This document shows, one piece after another, positions 36,862 through 45,522 of a stretch of DNA of 64,000 nt. Position numbers and translations under genes: made by a program. The stretch covers positions 1-64,000 of the forward strand of contig DASTUF010000062.1 of the NCBI GenBank assembly GCA_035759745.1, written 5' to 3'. The notes beneath the pieces are model-generated. The model was not told the origin of the DNA. It did no database searches and saw only the letters and a list, made by a program, of their open reading frames with translations. Within the stretch, counting starts at the first letter, position 1; each line of letters starts with the position of its first letter. The DNA is from CAMLHP01 sp035759745 (GTDB lineage: Bacteria > Gemmatimonadota > Gemmatimonadetes > Gemmatimonadales > GWC2-71-9).

Positions 36862-38103
36862 TTGGCGCGCCGTGTGGTCGTCACCGGCCTGGGAGTGGTG
36901 TCCCCGGTCGGCAACGATGTCGAATCAACGTGGAGCGCCCTGCTGGAGGGGCGCTCTGGCGCTGCGCCCATCACCAAGTTTGACCCGGCGCGGCTGTCGG
37001 TCCGGTTCGCCTGTGAAGTGAAGGGCTTTGACGCCCTGCAGTACATCGACCGCAAGGAAGCCCGTCGGTACGATCTCTTCGCCCAGTTCGCGCTCGCGGC
37101 AGCCGCCCAGGCAATGGCCCAGGCCGGGTTCGAGAACGGCGTACCCGATGCCGATCGCGCGGGAGTCGTCATCGGCAGCGGCATCGGCGGCATGCAGACG
37201 TACGAGGAGAACTGCGCCGCGTACATCCTGAAGGGCCCCGACCGGGTCTCGCCCTTCTTCGTACCGATGTTCATTCCCGATATCGCCGCCGGGCTGGTCT
37301 CGATCCGCTACGGCGCGCGGGGTCCCAACTTCGCCACCGTGTCTGCCTGTGCCTCCTCGGCGCATGCCATCGGCGAGTCATTCCGCATGGTGCAGCAGGG
37401 CACCGCCGATGTCATGATCACCGGCGGGTCGGAGGCCGCAATCACCGGCCTCACCGTGGCGGCATTTTCCAACATGAAGGCGCTCTCATCGCGGAACGAC
37501 GATCCCGCGACAGCCAGCCGTCCGTTTGACCTCGACCGCGACGGCTTTGTCCTGGGCGATGGCGCCGGCATGGTGGTGCTGGAGAGCCTGGAGCATGCGC
37601 AGGCCCGCGGTGCCACCATCCTGGGCGAAGTGCTGGGCTACGGCGCCAGCGGCGATGCCCACCACATCACGGCCCCGCCCGACGATGGCCACGGCGCCAA
37701 GGCGGCCATGAAGCTGTGCATGGCCGATGGCGGCATCGATCCATCCCGCGTGGGATACGTCAACGCCCATGGCACCTCCACGCCCCAGGGCGACGCCGCC
37801 GAGACCAGGGCCGTGAAGGGTGTGTTCGGCGAGGGCGCGTCCAGGCTGATCTTCGGCTCCACCAAGAGCATGACGGGTCACTTGCTGGGTGGGGCGGGAG
37901 CGCTGGAATTCATCGTCTCGCTGCTGGTTACCACGCAGGGCAAGGTGCCGCCGACCATCAACCAGTTCACGCCCGATCCGGCGTGCGACCTGCCGTCGGC
38001 ACCCAACACGATGGTGGAGCGCGCGGTCGACGTGGCGCTGAGCAACTCGTTCGGCTTCGGCGGGCATAACGCTACGATCGCTGTGGGTGCGTTCCGGGAG
38101 TAG
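36862..38103 (+). CDS. fabF: 3-oxoacyl-ACP synthase II
   Basis: Elongating condensing enzyme (413 aa). Active-site C163 (SACASSAHA), and the two histidines in VNAHGTSTPQGD and KSMTGHLLGGAGA. The start is most likely TTG at 36862, which gives the normal N-terminus ARRVVVTGLGVVSP and follows acpP by four bases; the only ATG in frame, at 36814, lies in acpP and would add 16 unrelated residues. Last gene of the fab array, followed by an inverted repeat. Confidence 0.95.
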   Translation: MARRVVVTGLGVVSPVGNDVESTWSALLEGRSGAAPITKFDPARLSVRFACEVKGFDALQYIDRKEARRYDLFAQFALAAAAQAMAQAGFENGVPDADRAGVVIGSGIGGMQTYEENCAAYILKGPDRVSPFFVPMFIPDIAAGLVSIRYGARGPNFATVSACASSAHAIGESFRMVQQGTADVMITGGSEAAITGLTVAAFSNMKALSSRNDDPATASRPFDLDRDGFVLGDGAGMVVLESLEHAQARGATILGEVLGYGASGDAHHITAPPDDGHGAKAAMKLCMADGGIDPSRVGYVNAHGTSTPQGDAAETRAVKGVFGEGASRLIFGSTKSMTGHLLGGAGALEFIVSLLVTTQGKVPPTINQFTPDPACDLPSAPNTMVERAVDVALSNSFGFGGHNATIAVGAFRE

Positions 38104-38129
38104 TCCGCAGATGACGCGGATGAGGGTTG

Positions 38130-38171
38130 ATGTCGCTGATGAATGGGTGCGAGCCCAGGCATCAGCGACAT
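38130..38171 (+). terminator. Inverted repeat after fabF
   Basis: ATGTCGCTGATG (38130-38141) and CATCAGCGACAT (38160-38171) are perfect 12-bp arms with an 18-base loop that itself contains GGG/CCC. It lies 27 bases after the fabF stop and may end the fab transcript; no T-tract follows, so it could also be a stability or processing element. Confidence 0.4.
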
Positions 38172-38238
38172 TGCATTAGAGGCGCCTGAGCCAGCATCGC
38201 CATCGCCATCACCGTCCCGCCATCGGTTGCCACGCTGT

Positions 38239-38244
38239 TAGATT
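38239..38244 (+). promoter_or_regulatory. Candidate -10 box for mqnE-mqnA-mqnC
   Basis: GTTAGATTC at 38237-38245 contains TAGATT, identical to the nuo -10 box. The mqnE ATG is 51 bases downstream with AAGGAG as ribosome-binding site. No acceptable -35 box is seen. Confidence 0.3.
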
Positions 38245-38295
38245 CATTGCCGTACGGTCACTCCCCGTGGCCTGATTTGACCTCAAGGAGCCTGC

Positions 38296-39486
38296 ATGGC
38301 CGCCGAGCTGGACCTCTCGCTCATTCGGGACCCCGCGCTGCGCCCCATCGCCGTATACGTGGCCGAGGGACGCCGTCTCGACGCCGCCCAGGGCCGGACG
38401 CTCTATGAGTCGCCCGACCTGATCGGCCTCGGCGCTCTCGCCGATTTCGCCAGCCAGCGCGTCAACGGCGACCGGGTGTTCTTCTCGGCCAACCAGCACA
38501 TCAACCCTACCAACGTCTGCATTCTCCGGAACACCTGCACGTTCTGCTCCTTTGCGCGGATGCCGAAGGAGGAAGGCGCCTACGTCCGGAGCCTGGACGA
38601 GGTGTTCGAGGAAGCCGAGGCCGCGAGGAACGGACCCACCCGCGAATTCCATATCGTGGGCGGGCTCCATCCCAAGCTCCGGCTTTCATACTACACCGAC
38701 ATGATCCGCGGACTGCGCGAACGCCATCCGACGGTGCACGTCAAGGCGCTCACGGCAGTCGAGATCGCCCACATAGCCCGGGTGGAGCGTTCGACCTCGC
38801 TCGAGGTGCTCGCGGCGCTCAAGGAGGCGGGCCTGACCAGCCTGCCCGGCGGCGGCGCCGAGGTGTTCAGCACCGCCGTCCGCGCCACTATCGCCGAGCG
38901 CAAGCTCAGCGGAGAGGAATGGCTCCGGGTGCATCGCGAGGCGCACTCGCTCGGCATCCCCACCAACTGCACCATGCTGTACGGCCATGTCGAGACCACG
39001 GACGACCGGATCGCCCACCTCAATGCGCTCCGCGCGCTGCAGGACGAGTCCGGCGGGTTCCTGACCTACATCCCGCTGGCCTACCATCCTGACAACAACG
39101 AGCTGGGCGAGGAGCTGGGCCGCACCGGCACCGCCACCACCGGCTACGAGGACCTGCGGGCCATCGCGGTCGGCCGGCTCATGCTCGACAACATCCCCCA
39201 CGTGAAGACCCACTGGCCCATGGTCACGCCGTTCCTCTCGCAAGTGGCGCTGGCCTTCGGCTGTGACGACGTCGAGGGCACGGTGGTGTTCGAGCGGATC
39301 TATCACGATGCGGGGGCCCAGACCGCGATGCACCTGCGCTACCATGAGATCGTTGAGCTCATCCGCGGGGCGGCTCGGGTGCCGGTGGAGCGCGACAGTC
39401 TCTATCGCGAGGTCCGGCGCGAGTTCGATCCGCCGCCACCCATGCGCGAGCTGAGCCGAAGCCTGCCGGTGGTGCACGCCGCATGA
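38296..39486 (+). CDS. mqnE: Aminofutalosine synthase MqnE (radical SAM)
   Basis: Second enzyme of the futalosine menaquinone pathway: joins the MqnA product with SAM-derived radical chemistry to form aminofutalosine (396 aa). The context with mqnA and mqnC, and segments such as EFHIVGGLHPKL, KALTAVEI, LPGGGAEVF and TNCTMLYGH, fix the family. The cluster-binding cysteines are C75, C81 and C84, a C-x5-C-x2-C spacing (CILRNTCTFC) rather than the usual CxxxCxxC; both flanks are well conserved, so this is not a frameshift. RBS AAGGAG. Coupled to mqnA by ATGA. Confidence 0.92.
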   Translation: MAAELDLSLIRDPALRPIAVYVAEGRRLDAAQGRTLYESPDLIGLGALADFASQRVNGDRVFFSANQHINPTNVCILRNTCTFCSFARMPKEEGAYVRSLDEVFEEAEAARNGPTREFHIVGGLHPKLRLSYYTDMIRGLRERHPTVHVKALTAVEIAHIARVERSTSLEVLAALKEAGLTSLPGGGAEVFSTAVRATIAERKLSGEEWLRVHREAHSLGIPTNCTMLYGHVETTDDRIAHLNALRALQDESGGFLTYIPLAYHPDNNELGEELGRTGTATTGYEDLRAIAVGRLMLDNIPHVKTHWPMVTPFLSQVALAFGCDDVEGTVVFERIYHDAGAQTAMHLRYHEIVELIRGAARVPVERDSLYREVRREFDPPPPMRELSRSLPVVHAA

Positions 39487-40304
39487 GGCTGGGCCGGATC
39501 CCCTGGATCAACTGCTACCCGGTCTATGGTGCCATCGACCGGGGAGAAGTGCCATGCGACGCCGAGCTGGTCTCCGGCACGGCCGCCGAGCTCAACGACC
39601 TGCTCGCCGCGGGGGAGCTGGACGTGAGCGTGGTGTCGGCGGTGGAGTACGCCCGCAACGCGGCCCGGTACCATCTGCTGCCGGACCTTGCCATCACCTG
39701 CGACGGGCCGGTGCACAGCGTGGCGCTGTTCTCCCGGCGCCCGGTCGAGGAGCTGGACGACGCGACCATCCTCCGCACCGCGTCGAGCCGGACGTCGGTG
39801 CTGCTGCTGGAACTCCTCTGCCGCCACCGGTGGGGCATCGCACCCCGGTTCGCCACCGCGCGCGCCGAGGCGGCTGACTTGTCGGGTCTGGCGGGCCTGC
39901 CGCATGACGCGGTGCTGGTCATCGGTGACGCCTGCCTGCTGCTGGCCGCCGAGCAGCGCTACCCGTACATGACCGACCTGGGCGCTGCGTGGCACGCATG
40001 GACCGGGCTGCCGTTCGTCTTCGCGGTCTGGGCAGCGCGCAGGGAGGTTCCCATGGCGAAGGCACAGGCGCTGCATGGCCAGTTGCTCGCCTCCCGCGCG
40101 TGGGGGCTGGACCATCTCGACCTTCTGGCTGACAGCGCCTCCCGCGCCACGTCGGTCCCATCCGACGTCTGCCGGGCCTACCTCGGCGACCTCGACTATG
40201 CCCTTTCGTACCGGCACCTGGCGGGGCTGACCGACTTCTTCCGTCGGCTGGCGCAGGACGGGGCCGTGCCGGATGGGTCGCTTTCGTTCATCACCGCCGC
40301 CTGA
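39483..40304 (+). CDS. mqnA: Chorismate dehydratase MqnA
   Basis: First enzyme of the futalosine pathway, making 3-[(1-carboxyvinyl)oxy]benzoate from chorismate (273 aa). Fold is like periplasmic binding proteins; RIPWINCYPVY near the start, VSAVEYARN, the TSSRTSVLLLELL-like ASSRTSV segment and WTGLPFVFAVWAAR are typical. It overlaps mqnE by four bases; mqnC follows after 10 bases. Confidence 0.93.
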   Translation: MRLGRIPWINCYPVYGAIDRGEVPCDAELVSGTAAELNDLLAAGELDVSVVSAVEYARNAARYHLLPDLAITCDGPVHSVALFSRRPVEELDDATILRTASSRTSVLLLELLCRHRWGIAPRFATARAEAADLSGLAGLPHDAVLVIGDACLLLAAEQRYPYMTDLGAAWHAWTGLPFVFAVWAARREVPMAKAQALHGQLLASRAWGLDHLDLLADSASRATSVPSDVCRAYLGDLDYALSYRHLAGLTDFFRRLAQDGAVPDGSLSFITAA

Positions 40305-40314
40305 CAGGCTGATC

Positions 40315-41370
40315 ATGGATCGTGTGGATCGCTCTTCCGCCGAGTTTCGCGAATATCTCGAGCTCTACGAGCGCGCGTCGCTGCTGGAGCTGGGCAGTCT
40401 TGCTGACGCGGTGCGCTGGCGGCTCCACCCGGAGGCCGCGGTCTCGTACATCATCGACCGCAACATCAACTACACCAATGTCTGCGTCGCGGACTGCCAG
40501 TTCTGCGCCTTCTACCGGCGGCCCAAGGACCCGGAGGGCTACGTCCTGAGCTACGAGGAGATCGGGGCCAAGATCGACGAGTGCAAGGAGATCGGCGGGG
40601 TGCAGATCCTGATTCAGGGTGGGCACAACCCCTATATCCCCTTCGAGTGGTACCTCGAGCTTCTGCGCTACATCAAGCAGCACCACCCGATCCACGTCCA
40701 CGGGTTCTCGCCCTCGGAAGTGGTGTTCTTCAGCGAGCGGTTCCGGATCCCGATGCCCGAGGTGATCGCCCAGCTGCGCGAGGCTGGGCTCGACAGCATT
40801 CCCGGCGGCGGCGGCGAGATCCTGGTGGACGCCATTCGCGAGAAGGTGGCAAAGAAGAAGGCCCAGACCGACGAGTGGCTCGGCGTCCAGGAGGAAGCCC
40901 ACCGCCAGGGGATGAAGACGTCCGTGACGATGATGTACGGCCTGGGCGAAACCGCCGCCGACCGGGTGGAGCACCTCTTCCGGGTGCGCGCGGTGCAGGA
41001 GCGGACCGGCGGATTCACCGCCTTCATCTGCTGGCCGCTCCAGCCCGAGGGCACGCCAGGCATGTCTCACATGCAGAAGACCGACGCGGTCACGTACCTC
41101 CGCACTCTCGCGCTCGCGCGGGTCGTGCTGGGCAACGTGCCCAACATGCAGTCGTCGTGGGTCACCATGGGGCACAAGGTGGGACAGATAGCACTCCGCT
41201 TCGGCGCCAACGACTATGGCAGCCTCATGATGGAGGAGAACGTGGTCTCCGCCGCCGGCACCACCTACCGCACCACGCTCGGCCAGATCGAGCGGGTCAT
41301 CCAGGATGCTGGATACCAGCCGCGCCGCCGCCGGCAGGACTATTCATTCATCGAGCAGGTGGCCGCCTGA
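40315..41370 (+). CDS. mqnC: Cyclic dehypoxanthinyl futalosine synthase MqnC (radical SAM)
   Basis: Fourth step of the pathway, cyclising dehypoxanthine futalosine (351 aa). Canonical cluster C57, C61, C64 (CVADCQFC), IQGGHNPYIPFEWY, SIPGGGGEIL and CWPLQPEGTP. ATG 40315; the 14-residue in-frame extension upstream overlaps mqnA. The nucleosidase MqnB and the last enzyme MqnD are not in the window. The end overlaps the likely CTG start of ispF. Confidence 0.95.
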   Translation: MDRVDRSSAEFREYLELYERASLLELGSLADAVRWRLHPEAAVSYIIDRNINYTNVCVADCQFCAFYRRPKDPEGYVLSYEEIGAKIDECKEIGGVQILIQGGHNPYIPFEWYLELLRYIKQHHPIHVHGFSPSEVVFFSERFRIPMPEVIAQLREAGLDSIPGGGGEILVDAIREKVAKKKAQTDEWLGVQEEAHRQGMKTSVTMMYGLGETAADRVEHLFRVRAVQERTGGFTAFICWPLQPEGTPGMSHMQKTDAVTYLRTLALARVVLGNVPNMQSSWVTMGHKVGQIALRFGANDYGSLMMEENVVSAAGTTYRTTLGQIERVIQDAGYQPRRRRQDYSFIEQVAA

Positions 41371-41843
41371 GCCGCACCGGCATCGGGTACGACTCGCACC
41401 GGTTTGCGGCCGGACGCCGCCTGGTGCTGGGTGGGGTCGAGATTCCCCATGAGGCCGGGCTTACCGGCCATTCGGACGCCGATGCCGTGGCGCATGCAGT
41501 GATCGACGCGCTGCTGGGCGCCGCCTGCGCCGGCAGCATCGGCGATCACTTCCCCGATACCGATCCGCGCTGGAAGAATGCCGACTCGATGCAGCTGCTG
41601 CGCGAGGTCACGAGCCTGGTGCGTGAGCGCGGCCATTCGGTGGCGCACGCCGACGTGACCATCATCGCCCAGCGGCCGAAGCTGGCTCCTCACGCGCCGG
41701 CCATCGCCGCTGCGCTGGAGGCGGCGCTCGGCACCGGAGCAGGGCACGTGAACGTCAAGGCCAAGACCAACGAGGGGATGGGATTCATCGGCCGGGAGGA
41801 GGGCCTCGCGGTCATCGCCGTGGCCACGCTGGAGGCGCGCTGA
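41367..41843 (+). CDS. ispF: 2-C-methyl-D-erythritol 2,4-cyclodiphosphate synthase
   Basis: MEP-pathway enzyme making the cyclodiphosphate precursor of isoprenoids, including the menaquinone side chain (158 aa). The zinc ligands are in GYDSHRF and GHSDADAV; AKTNEGMGFIGREEG is the cytidine/phosphate-binding end. No ATG, GTG or TTG lies in frame near the family N-terminus. The best start is CTG 41367, overlapping the mqnC stop as CTGA and giving the normal length; the longer in-frame stretch upstream is antisense-style shadow of mqnC. Confidence 0.9.
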   Translation: MSRTGIGYDSHRFAAGRRLVLGGVEIPHEAGLTGHSDADAVAHAVIDALLGAACAGSIGDHFPDTDPRWKNADSMQLLREVTSLVRERGHSVAHADVTIIAQRPKLAPHAPAIAAALEAALGTGAGHVNVKAKTNEGMGFIGREEGLAVIAVATLEAR

Positions 41844-41892
41844 CCTGATCGAATCCCTGCTGAACTGGCTGGCCCAGCTCCCGCCGCTCGCC

Positions 41893-42894
41893 GTGTACAT
41901 CGTCCTCGGCCTGCTGGCCGCGGTCGAGAACCTGGTTCCTCCCGTCCCGGCCGACACCGCTGTCGCGCTCGGAGCGTTTCTCTCCCAGCGCGGGGTGATC
42001 AGCCTTCCCGCGGTCTACGCCGTCACGCTCGGCTCCAATATCGCCGGCGCCGCGGCGGTGTATTTCGCCGCCCGGCGCTACGGCCGGCGACTCTTCAGCA
42101 CCTCGGCTGGGCGTCGGCTTCTGACGCCGGCTTCGCTGGCTGCCGTCGAGCGCGAGTATCTCCGCTTCGGGCTCATCGGCATTTTCCTCGGCCGGTTCCT
42201 GCCCGGTATCCGGGGCGTCGTCGCGCCCTTCGCCGGGCTGGCCAACTTGAGCCCGGCCCGGGCCCTCATTCCAATGACGCTGGCGTCGGCCATCTGGTAC
42301 GGCGTCATCACACTGCTGGGCGCGGCGATCGGCGCTCGGTGGCAGGACATCGCCGGCCTGGTGGGCGGAATCAACCGCACGCTCGCGATTGTGGGCGCCG
42401 TCGTCGTGGCGATCGTCGTCGTCATCTGGGTTCGCCGTCGGCGGCTCGAAGGCAGGGACCCGATGTGGGGCCTGCTCCGCCGCGCGGTGGGGCCGGACAC
42501 GGACCCTCGGACTGGCGAGGAGGCGATGCGGGATGCGGCACTGCTGATGCTGGAGCTGGCCTACGCCGACACGGCGCTCTCCGACCCCGAGCGGGGAGAG
42601 GTGGCCCTTCATCTCCGGCAGCGTTGGGGCCTGGAGCCGGCGCAGCGCGAACCGGCCGAGCCCGGCCCGCCGTCACGGCTGGCCGGTTATCGCGAGCGCT
42701 TCCAGGGGCAATTCGCGCACGAGCGACGGCTCGCACTGCTCGAGCGGTTGTGGCAGCTTGCGTTCGAGCCCGGAGCTGGACGCCGCACCAGGGACCTGCT
42801 CGCACGTCGCGCGACGGAAGCACTGGGGTTCAGCGCTGACGAGCTCGAACGCGTGCCCGGACTTCGCCCGGAAGACCCGGGCCGCCCGCGATGA
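41893..42894 (+). CDS. DedA-family membrane protein fused to a TerB-like domain
   Basis: 333 aa from GTG 41893. Residues 1-190 are DedA-like: ENLVPPVPADTAVALGAFL, the FLGRFLPGIRGVVAPFAG motif with its conserved arginines, and about five helices. Some DedA proteins flip lipid carriers. Residues about 205-325 are soluble: DAALLMLELAYADTALSDPE, resembling the start of the TerB fold, then a second helical half. The first helix looks short; a CTG at 41845, two bases after ispF, would add 16 plausible residues. Overlaps the Xer gene by ATGA. Confidence 0.7.
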   Translation: MYIVLGLLAAVENLVPPVPADTAVALGAFLSQRGVISLPAVYAVTLGSNIAGAAAVYFAARRYGRRLFSTSAGRRLLTPASLAAVEREYLRFGLIGIFLGRFLPGIRGVVAPFAGLANLSPARALIPMTLASAIWYGVITLLGAAIGARWQDIAGLVGGINRTLAIVGAVVVAIVVVIWVRRRRLEGRDPMWGLLRRAVGPDTDPRTGEEAMRDAALLMLELAYADTALSDPERGEVALHLRQRWGLEPAQREPAEPGPPSRLAGYRERFQGQFAHERRLALLERLWQLAFEPGAGRRTRDLLARRATEALGFSADELERVPGLRPEDPGRPR

Positions 42895-43808
42895 CCGAGA
42901 CCTTGCGTGACCGGCTGGCCCGGGCCTTCCTGATGGAACCCTTCCGCGATCACCTCACGCTGGAAGCGGGCTCGAGCCGGCACACGGTAGATGGCTACTC
43001 CCGCGACGTGGTGCGACTCGCCGAGTTCGCCACCAGCAAGGGTATCCACGCGCCAGGCGACCTCACGCCCGCGCTGCTTCGCCAGTTTGTCTACCTCCTC
43101 AAGGACCTGGGACTGAGCGCCGCCACCATCCGGCGCTCGATCTCATCCATCCGTACCTACTGCGCGTTTCTCGCAGGCGAAGGCGTGCTCACGACCGATC
43201 CGTCGGACCGCCTTGAGGGGCCGCGCCGGTGGCAGAGCCTCCCCGAAGTGCTCTCCGTCTCCGAGGTCGAGGCGATGCTCGCCGCGGCGGCGGTGGACCG
43301 GCCGCTGGCGTGGCGCGACCGCGCCCTGCTGGAACTGGGTTATGGCGCTGGCCTCCGGGTCTCGGAGCTGTGTGGATTGCAGCTCACCGACCTTCTGCTG
43401 CCGGATCAGGTGGTCCGGGTGATGGGGAAGGGCAGCAAGGAGCGGCTGGTGCCGCTGGGGCGCGCCGTGATTGGCGTGGTGTCGGTCTACCTGCACGAGC
43501 TCCGGCCTGCGCTCGATCGTGGCAAGAGCGGCGGTCGCGTGCTGCTCAACGCGCGGGGCACGCCGCTCTCGCGGGTCGGCGCCTGGGGAATCGTCAAGCG
43601 CGCGGCGGCCGATGCCGGGATCACCCGCCGAGTCACACCCCACACCCTTCGCCACAGCTTCGCGACCCACCTGCTCGAGGGCGGCGCCGACCTCCGTGCA
43701 GTGCAGGAGATGCTCGGGCACGCCGACCTCAGCACCACCCAGATCTACACCCACGTGGACCGCGAGTATCTCCGCTCGATCCACAAGCAGTTTCATCCGC
43801 GCGCCTGA
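42891..43808 (+). CDS. xerD: Xer-type tyrosine recombinase
   Basis: Site-specific recombinase (305 aa), most like XerC/XerD, which resolve chromosome dimers at dif. N-terminal SAM-like domain residues 15-105; catalytic domain with R156 (AGLRVSEL), K180 (MGKGSKE), H251 and R254 (HTLRHSFATH), H277 (GHADLS) and nucleophile Y286 (QIYTHV). All six active-site residues are present. XerC cannot be excluded. No dif-like site was recognised nearby. Translationally coupled to the DedA gene; followed by the first repeat copy. Confidence 0.9.
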   Translation: MTETLRDRLARAFLMEPFRDHLTLEAGSSRHTVDGYSRDVVRLAEFATSKGIHAPGDLTPALLRQFVYLLKDLGLSAATIRRSISSIRTYCAFLAGEGVLTTDPSDRLEGPRRWQSLPEVLSVSEVEAMLAAAAVDRPLAWRDRALLELGYGAGLRVSELCGLQLTDLLLPDQVVRVMGKGSKERLVPLGRAVIGVVSVYLHELRPALDRGKSGGRVLLNARGTPLSRVGAWGIVKRAAADAGITRRVTPHTLRHSFATHLLEGGADLRAVQEMLGHADLSTTQIYTHVDREYLRSIHKQFHPRA

Positions 43809-43830
43809 ACACGGACCGAGTGCGGCATTA

Positions 43831-44031
43831 AACACAGAGCCACGGAGCTCACAGAGACTCACAGAGAACTGCCATTAGTCGTGGGCGCCCCTCCATGGCC
43901 ACGGCGACCGCAGCCCGCTCCCTCAGCAACACTAACTCGATCTCTCTGTGTTCTCTGTGGCTCCGTGGTTAACTCGGCCCCTTCGCGCGCTTCGCGCCTT
44001 CGTGGTGAAATACCAAACTGAGGCTGGCGCC
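43831..44031 (+). repeat. Dispersed inverted-repeat element, copy A
   Basis: Left arm 43831-43868 (runs of ACAGAG and CACGGAG) is complementary to the right arm 43934-43970 (CTCTGTG, CTCCGTGG). The right side continues as TTAACTCGGCCCCTTCG and ends in CTTCGTGGTGAAAT at 43997-44010. The segment 43955-44012 is nearly identical to 46703-46760 in copy C. The element ends just before the start codon of the FAD oxidoreductase. Confidence 0.75.
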
Positions 44032-45264
44032 ATGACAATGGATCTGCGCTCCGGAACTCCGGTCTGGCTGCTCGAGCCGGGGACGCTGCGGAGCTGGCCC
44101 GACCTCGACAGCTCGCGCGAGGCCGACGTCGTCGTGGTAGGCGCGGGTATCAGCGGCGCCCTCGCGGCGATGCACCTGGCCGAGGCCGGACTCGACGTGC
44201 TGGTGCTCGACCGCCGGGAAGCCGGGCGAGGCAGCACCCTCGCCTCCACCGCGCTGCTGCAGTACGAGATCGATGCTTTGCTCGTGGAGTTGGGCGAGAA
44301 GATCGGCGATGAGCCGGCTGCACGCGCCTATCGTCGGTCGGCCGCGGCGGTGGAGCGGTTCGGTGAGCTAGTCTCATCGCTGGGCGACGATTGCGGGTTT
44401 GCCTGGCGGCCAAGCCTGTACCTCGGCGTCACCGAATCAGACGCAGGTCGGCTCGAGGCCGAAGTTCGGATTCGGCGGGCATGCGGCATCGACGTGGAGC
44501 TGCTGGACGCGCGAGACATTCGGGAGCAGTATCCCTTTCAGCGCCCAGCTGCGATCCGTTCCGGGCTGGCGGCGGAAGCGGATCCGCTGCGACTCACCCT
44601 GACGATGTTGCGTCGGGCGGAGGGCCTGGGTGCCACCATTCGCACGGGCGCCTGCGCCGAGGTGGCGAGCATCGAGACGGGGAAGGGGAAGCCGGCGCTG
44701 ACCACCTCGTCAGGCCACTCCATCCGGGCAGACCATGTGGTGTTCGCCACCGGGTATGAGTCGGAGCGGTACCTGCCCCAGCCCGTGGGCCGGCTGCTCA
44801 GCACCTATGCCATGGCCACCGAGCCTGAGGAGTCGCTGGAGGGCTGGGAGGACCGGTGCCTCATCTGGGAAACGGCGCGGCCCTATCTGTATCTCCGGAC
44901 CACGCCGTCGGGGCGGGTGATCGTGGGAGGCGAAGACGAGCGGATCACCGACGCCGACGCCCGCGATGCCCGCATCGGCGAGAAGTGCGCTGACCTGGTG
45001 CGCCGAGCGCGGGGGATCTGGCCGTCGCTGCGGCTGGCCCCCGAGTGTGCGTGGGGCGGGTTTTTCGGGGAGACGCCGGATGGGTTGCCGGTGATTGGTA
45101 CCCCGCGGAACATGCCTGGGACGCACTTCGCGCTGGGGTACGGCGGCAACGGGATCACGTTCAGCCTCATCGCGGCCGAGATCATCACGGCGTCGATCAC
45201 CGGCCGCCCCGATCCCGATGCGGAGTTGTTCAGCTTCGGGCGGCCGTCGCTGGGCAGTGGCTGA
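44032..45264 (+). CDS. FAD-dependent oxidoreductase (DAO family)
   Basis: Glycine/D-amino-acid-oxidase-like flavoprotein, 410 aa from ATG 44032 (a second ATG lies at 44038). VVVVGAGISGALAAMHLAEAG near residue 30 is the dinucleotide-binding fold; GRGSTLASTALLQYEID follows, and the end GETPDGLPVIGTP with HFALGYGGNGITFS matches the FAD-cap region of DadA/OrdL-type enzymes. No Rieske or second domain. Substrate unknown. The longer frame to 43948 is repeat sequence. It stands alone between repeat copies A and B, so transfer or rearrangement is possible. Confidence 0.85.
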   Translation: MTMDLRSGTPVWLLEPGTLRSWPDLDSSREADVVVVGAGISGALAAMHLAEAGLDVLVLDRREAGRGSTLASTALLQYEIDALLVELGEKIGDEPAARAYRRSAAAVERFGELVSSLGDDCGFAWRPSLYLGVTESDAGRLEAEVRIRRACGIDVELLDARDIREQYPFQRPAAIRSGLAAEADPLRLTLTMLRRAEGLGATIRTGACAEVASIETGKGKPALTTSSGHSIRADHVVFATGYESERYLPQPVGRLLSTYAMATEPEESLEGWEDRCLIWETARPYLYLRTTPSGRVIVGGEDERITDADARDARIGEKCADLVRRARGIWPSLRLAPECAWGGFFGETPDGLPVIGTPRNMPGTHFALGYGGNGITFSLIAAEIITASITGRPDPDAELFSFGRPSLGSG

Positions 45265-45278
45265 GTTCCAGCTCGTGA

Positions 45279-45522
45279 GTTCACCACAGTATAGCGGAGG
45301 ACACAACGGCATCGAGTGGAACCACGGAGCCACAGAGAACACGGAGCGATCGACCTATTGATCTCGCGCGAGCGTGCTGCGGTCGACGCAGTCTCGGAAT
45401 GGCACCCACAACAAGAAGTGGTTCTCTGTGAGTCTCCGTGAGCTTCGTGGCTCCGTGGTAGTTGCAGTTCCTTCGCGTTTCTTCGCGTCTCCGCGGTTTT
45501 TCTCGAAAGCGAGCCTGACGCC
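45279..45522 (+). repeat. Dispersed inverted-repeat element, copy B
   Basis: Left arm 45319-45347 (ACCACGGAGCCACAGAGAAC) pairs with 45420-45460 (GTTCTCTGTG ... GGCTCCGTGG). Outer parts are 45279-45300 (TTCACCACAG) and 45471-45498 (CTTCGCG twice). It fills the whole gap, the longest non-coding stretch here, and ends at the start codon of the next gene in GCCATGAC, as copy A does. Confidence 0.7.

Noticed and set aside
38190..38225. Short CATCGC-type repeats before mqnE
   Set aside because: Only three imperfect units; too short to call a microsatellite or protein-binding array.
42891..43808. Xer recombinase as the integrase of a mobile element
   Set aside because: It is translationally coupled to a housekeeping operon, has no att-like duplication that I can see, and its sequence is XerC/D-like.
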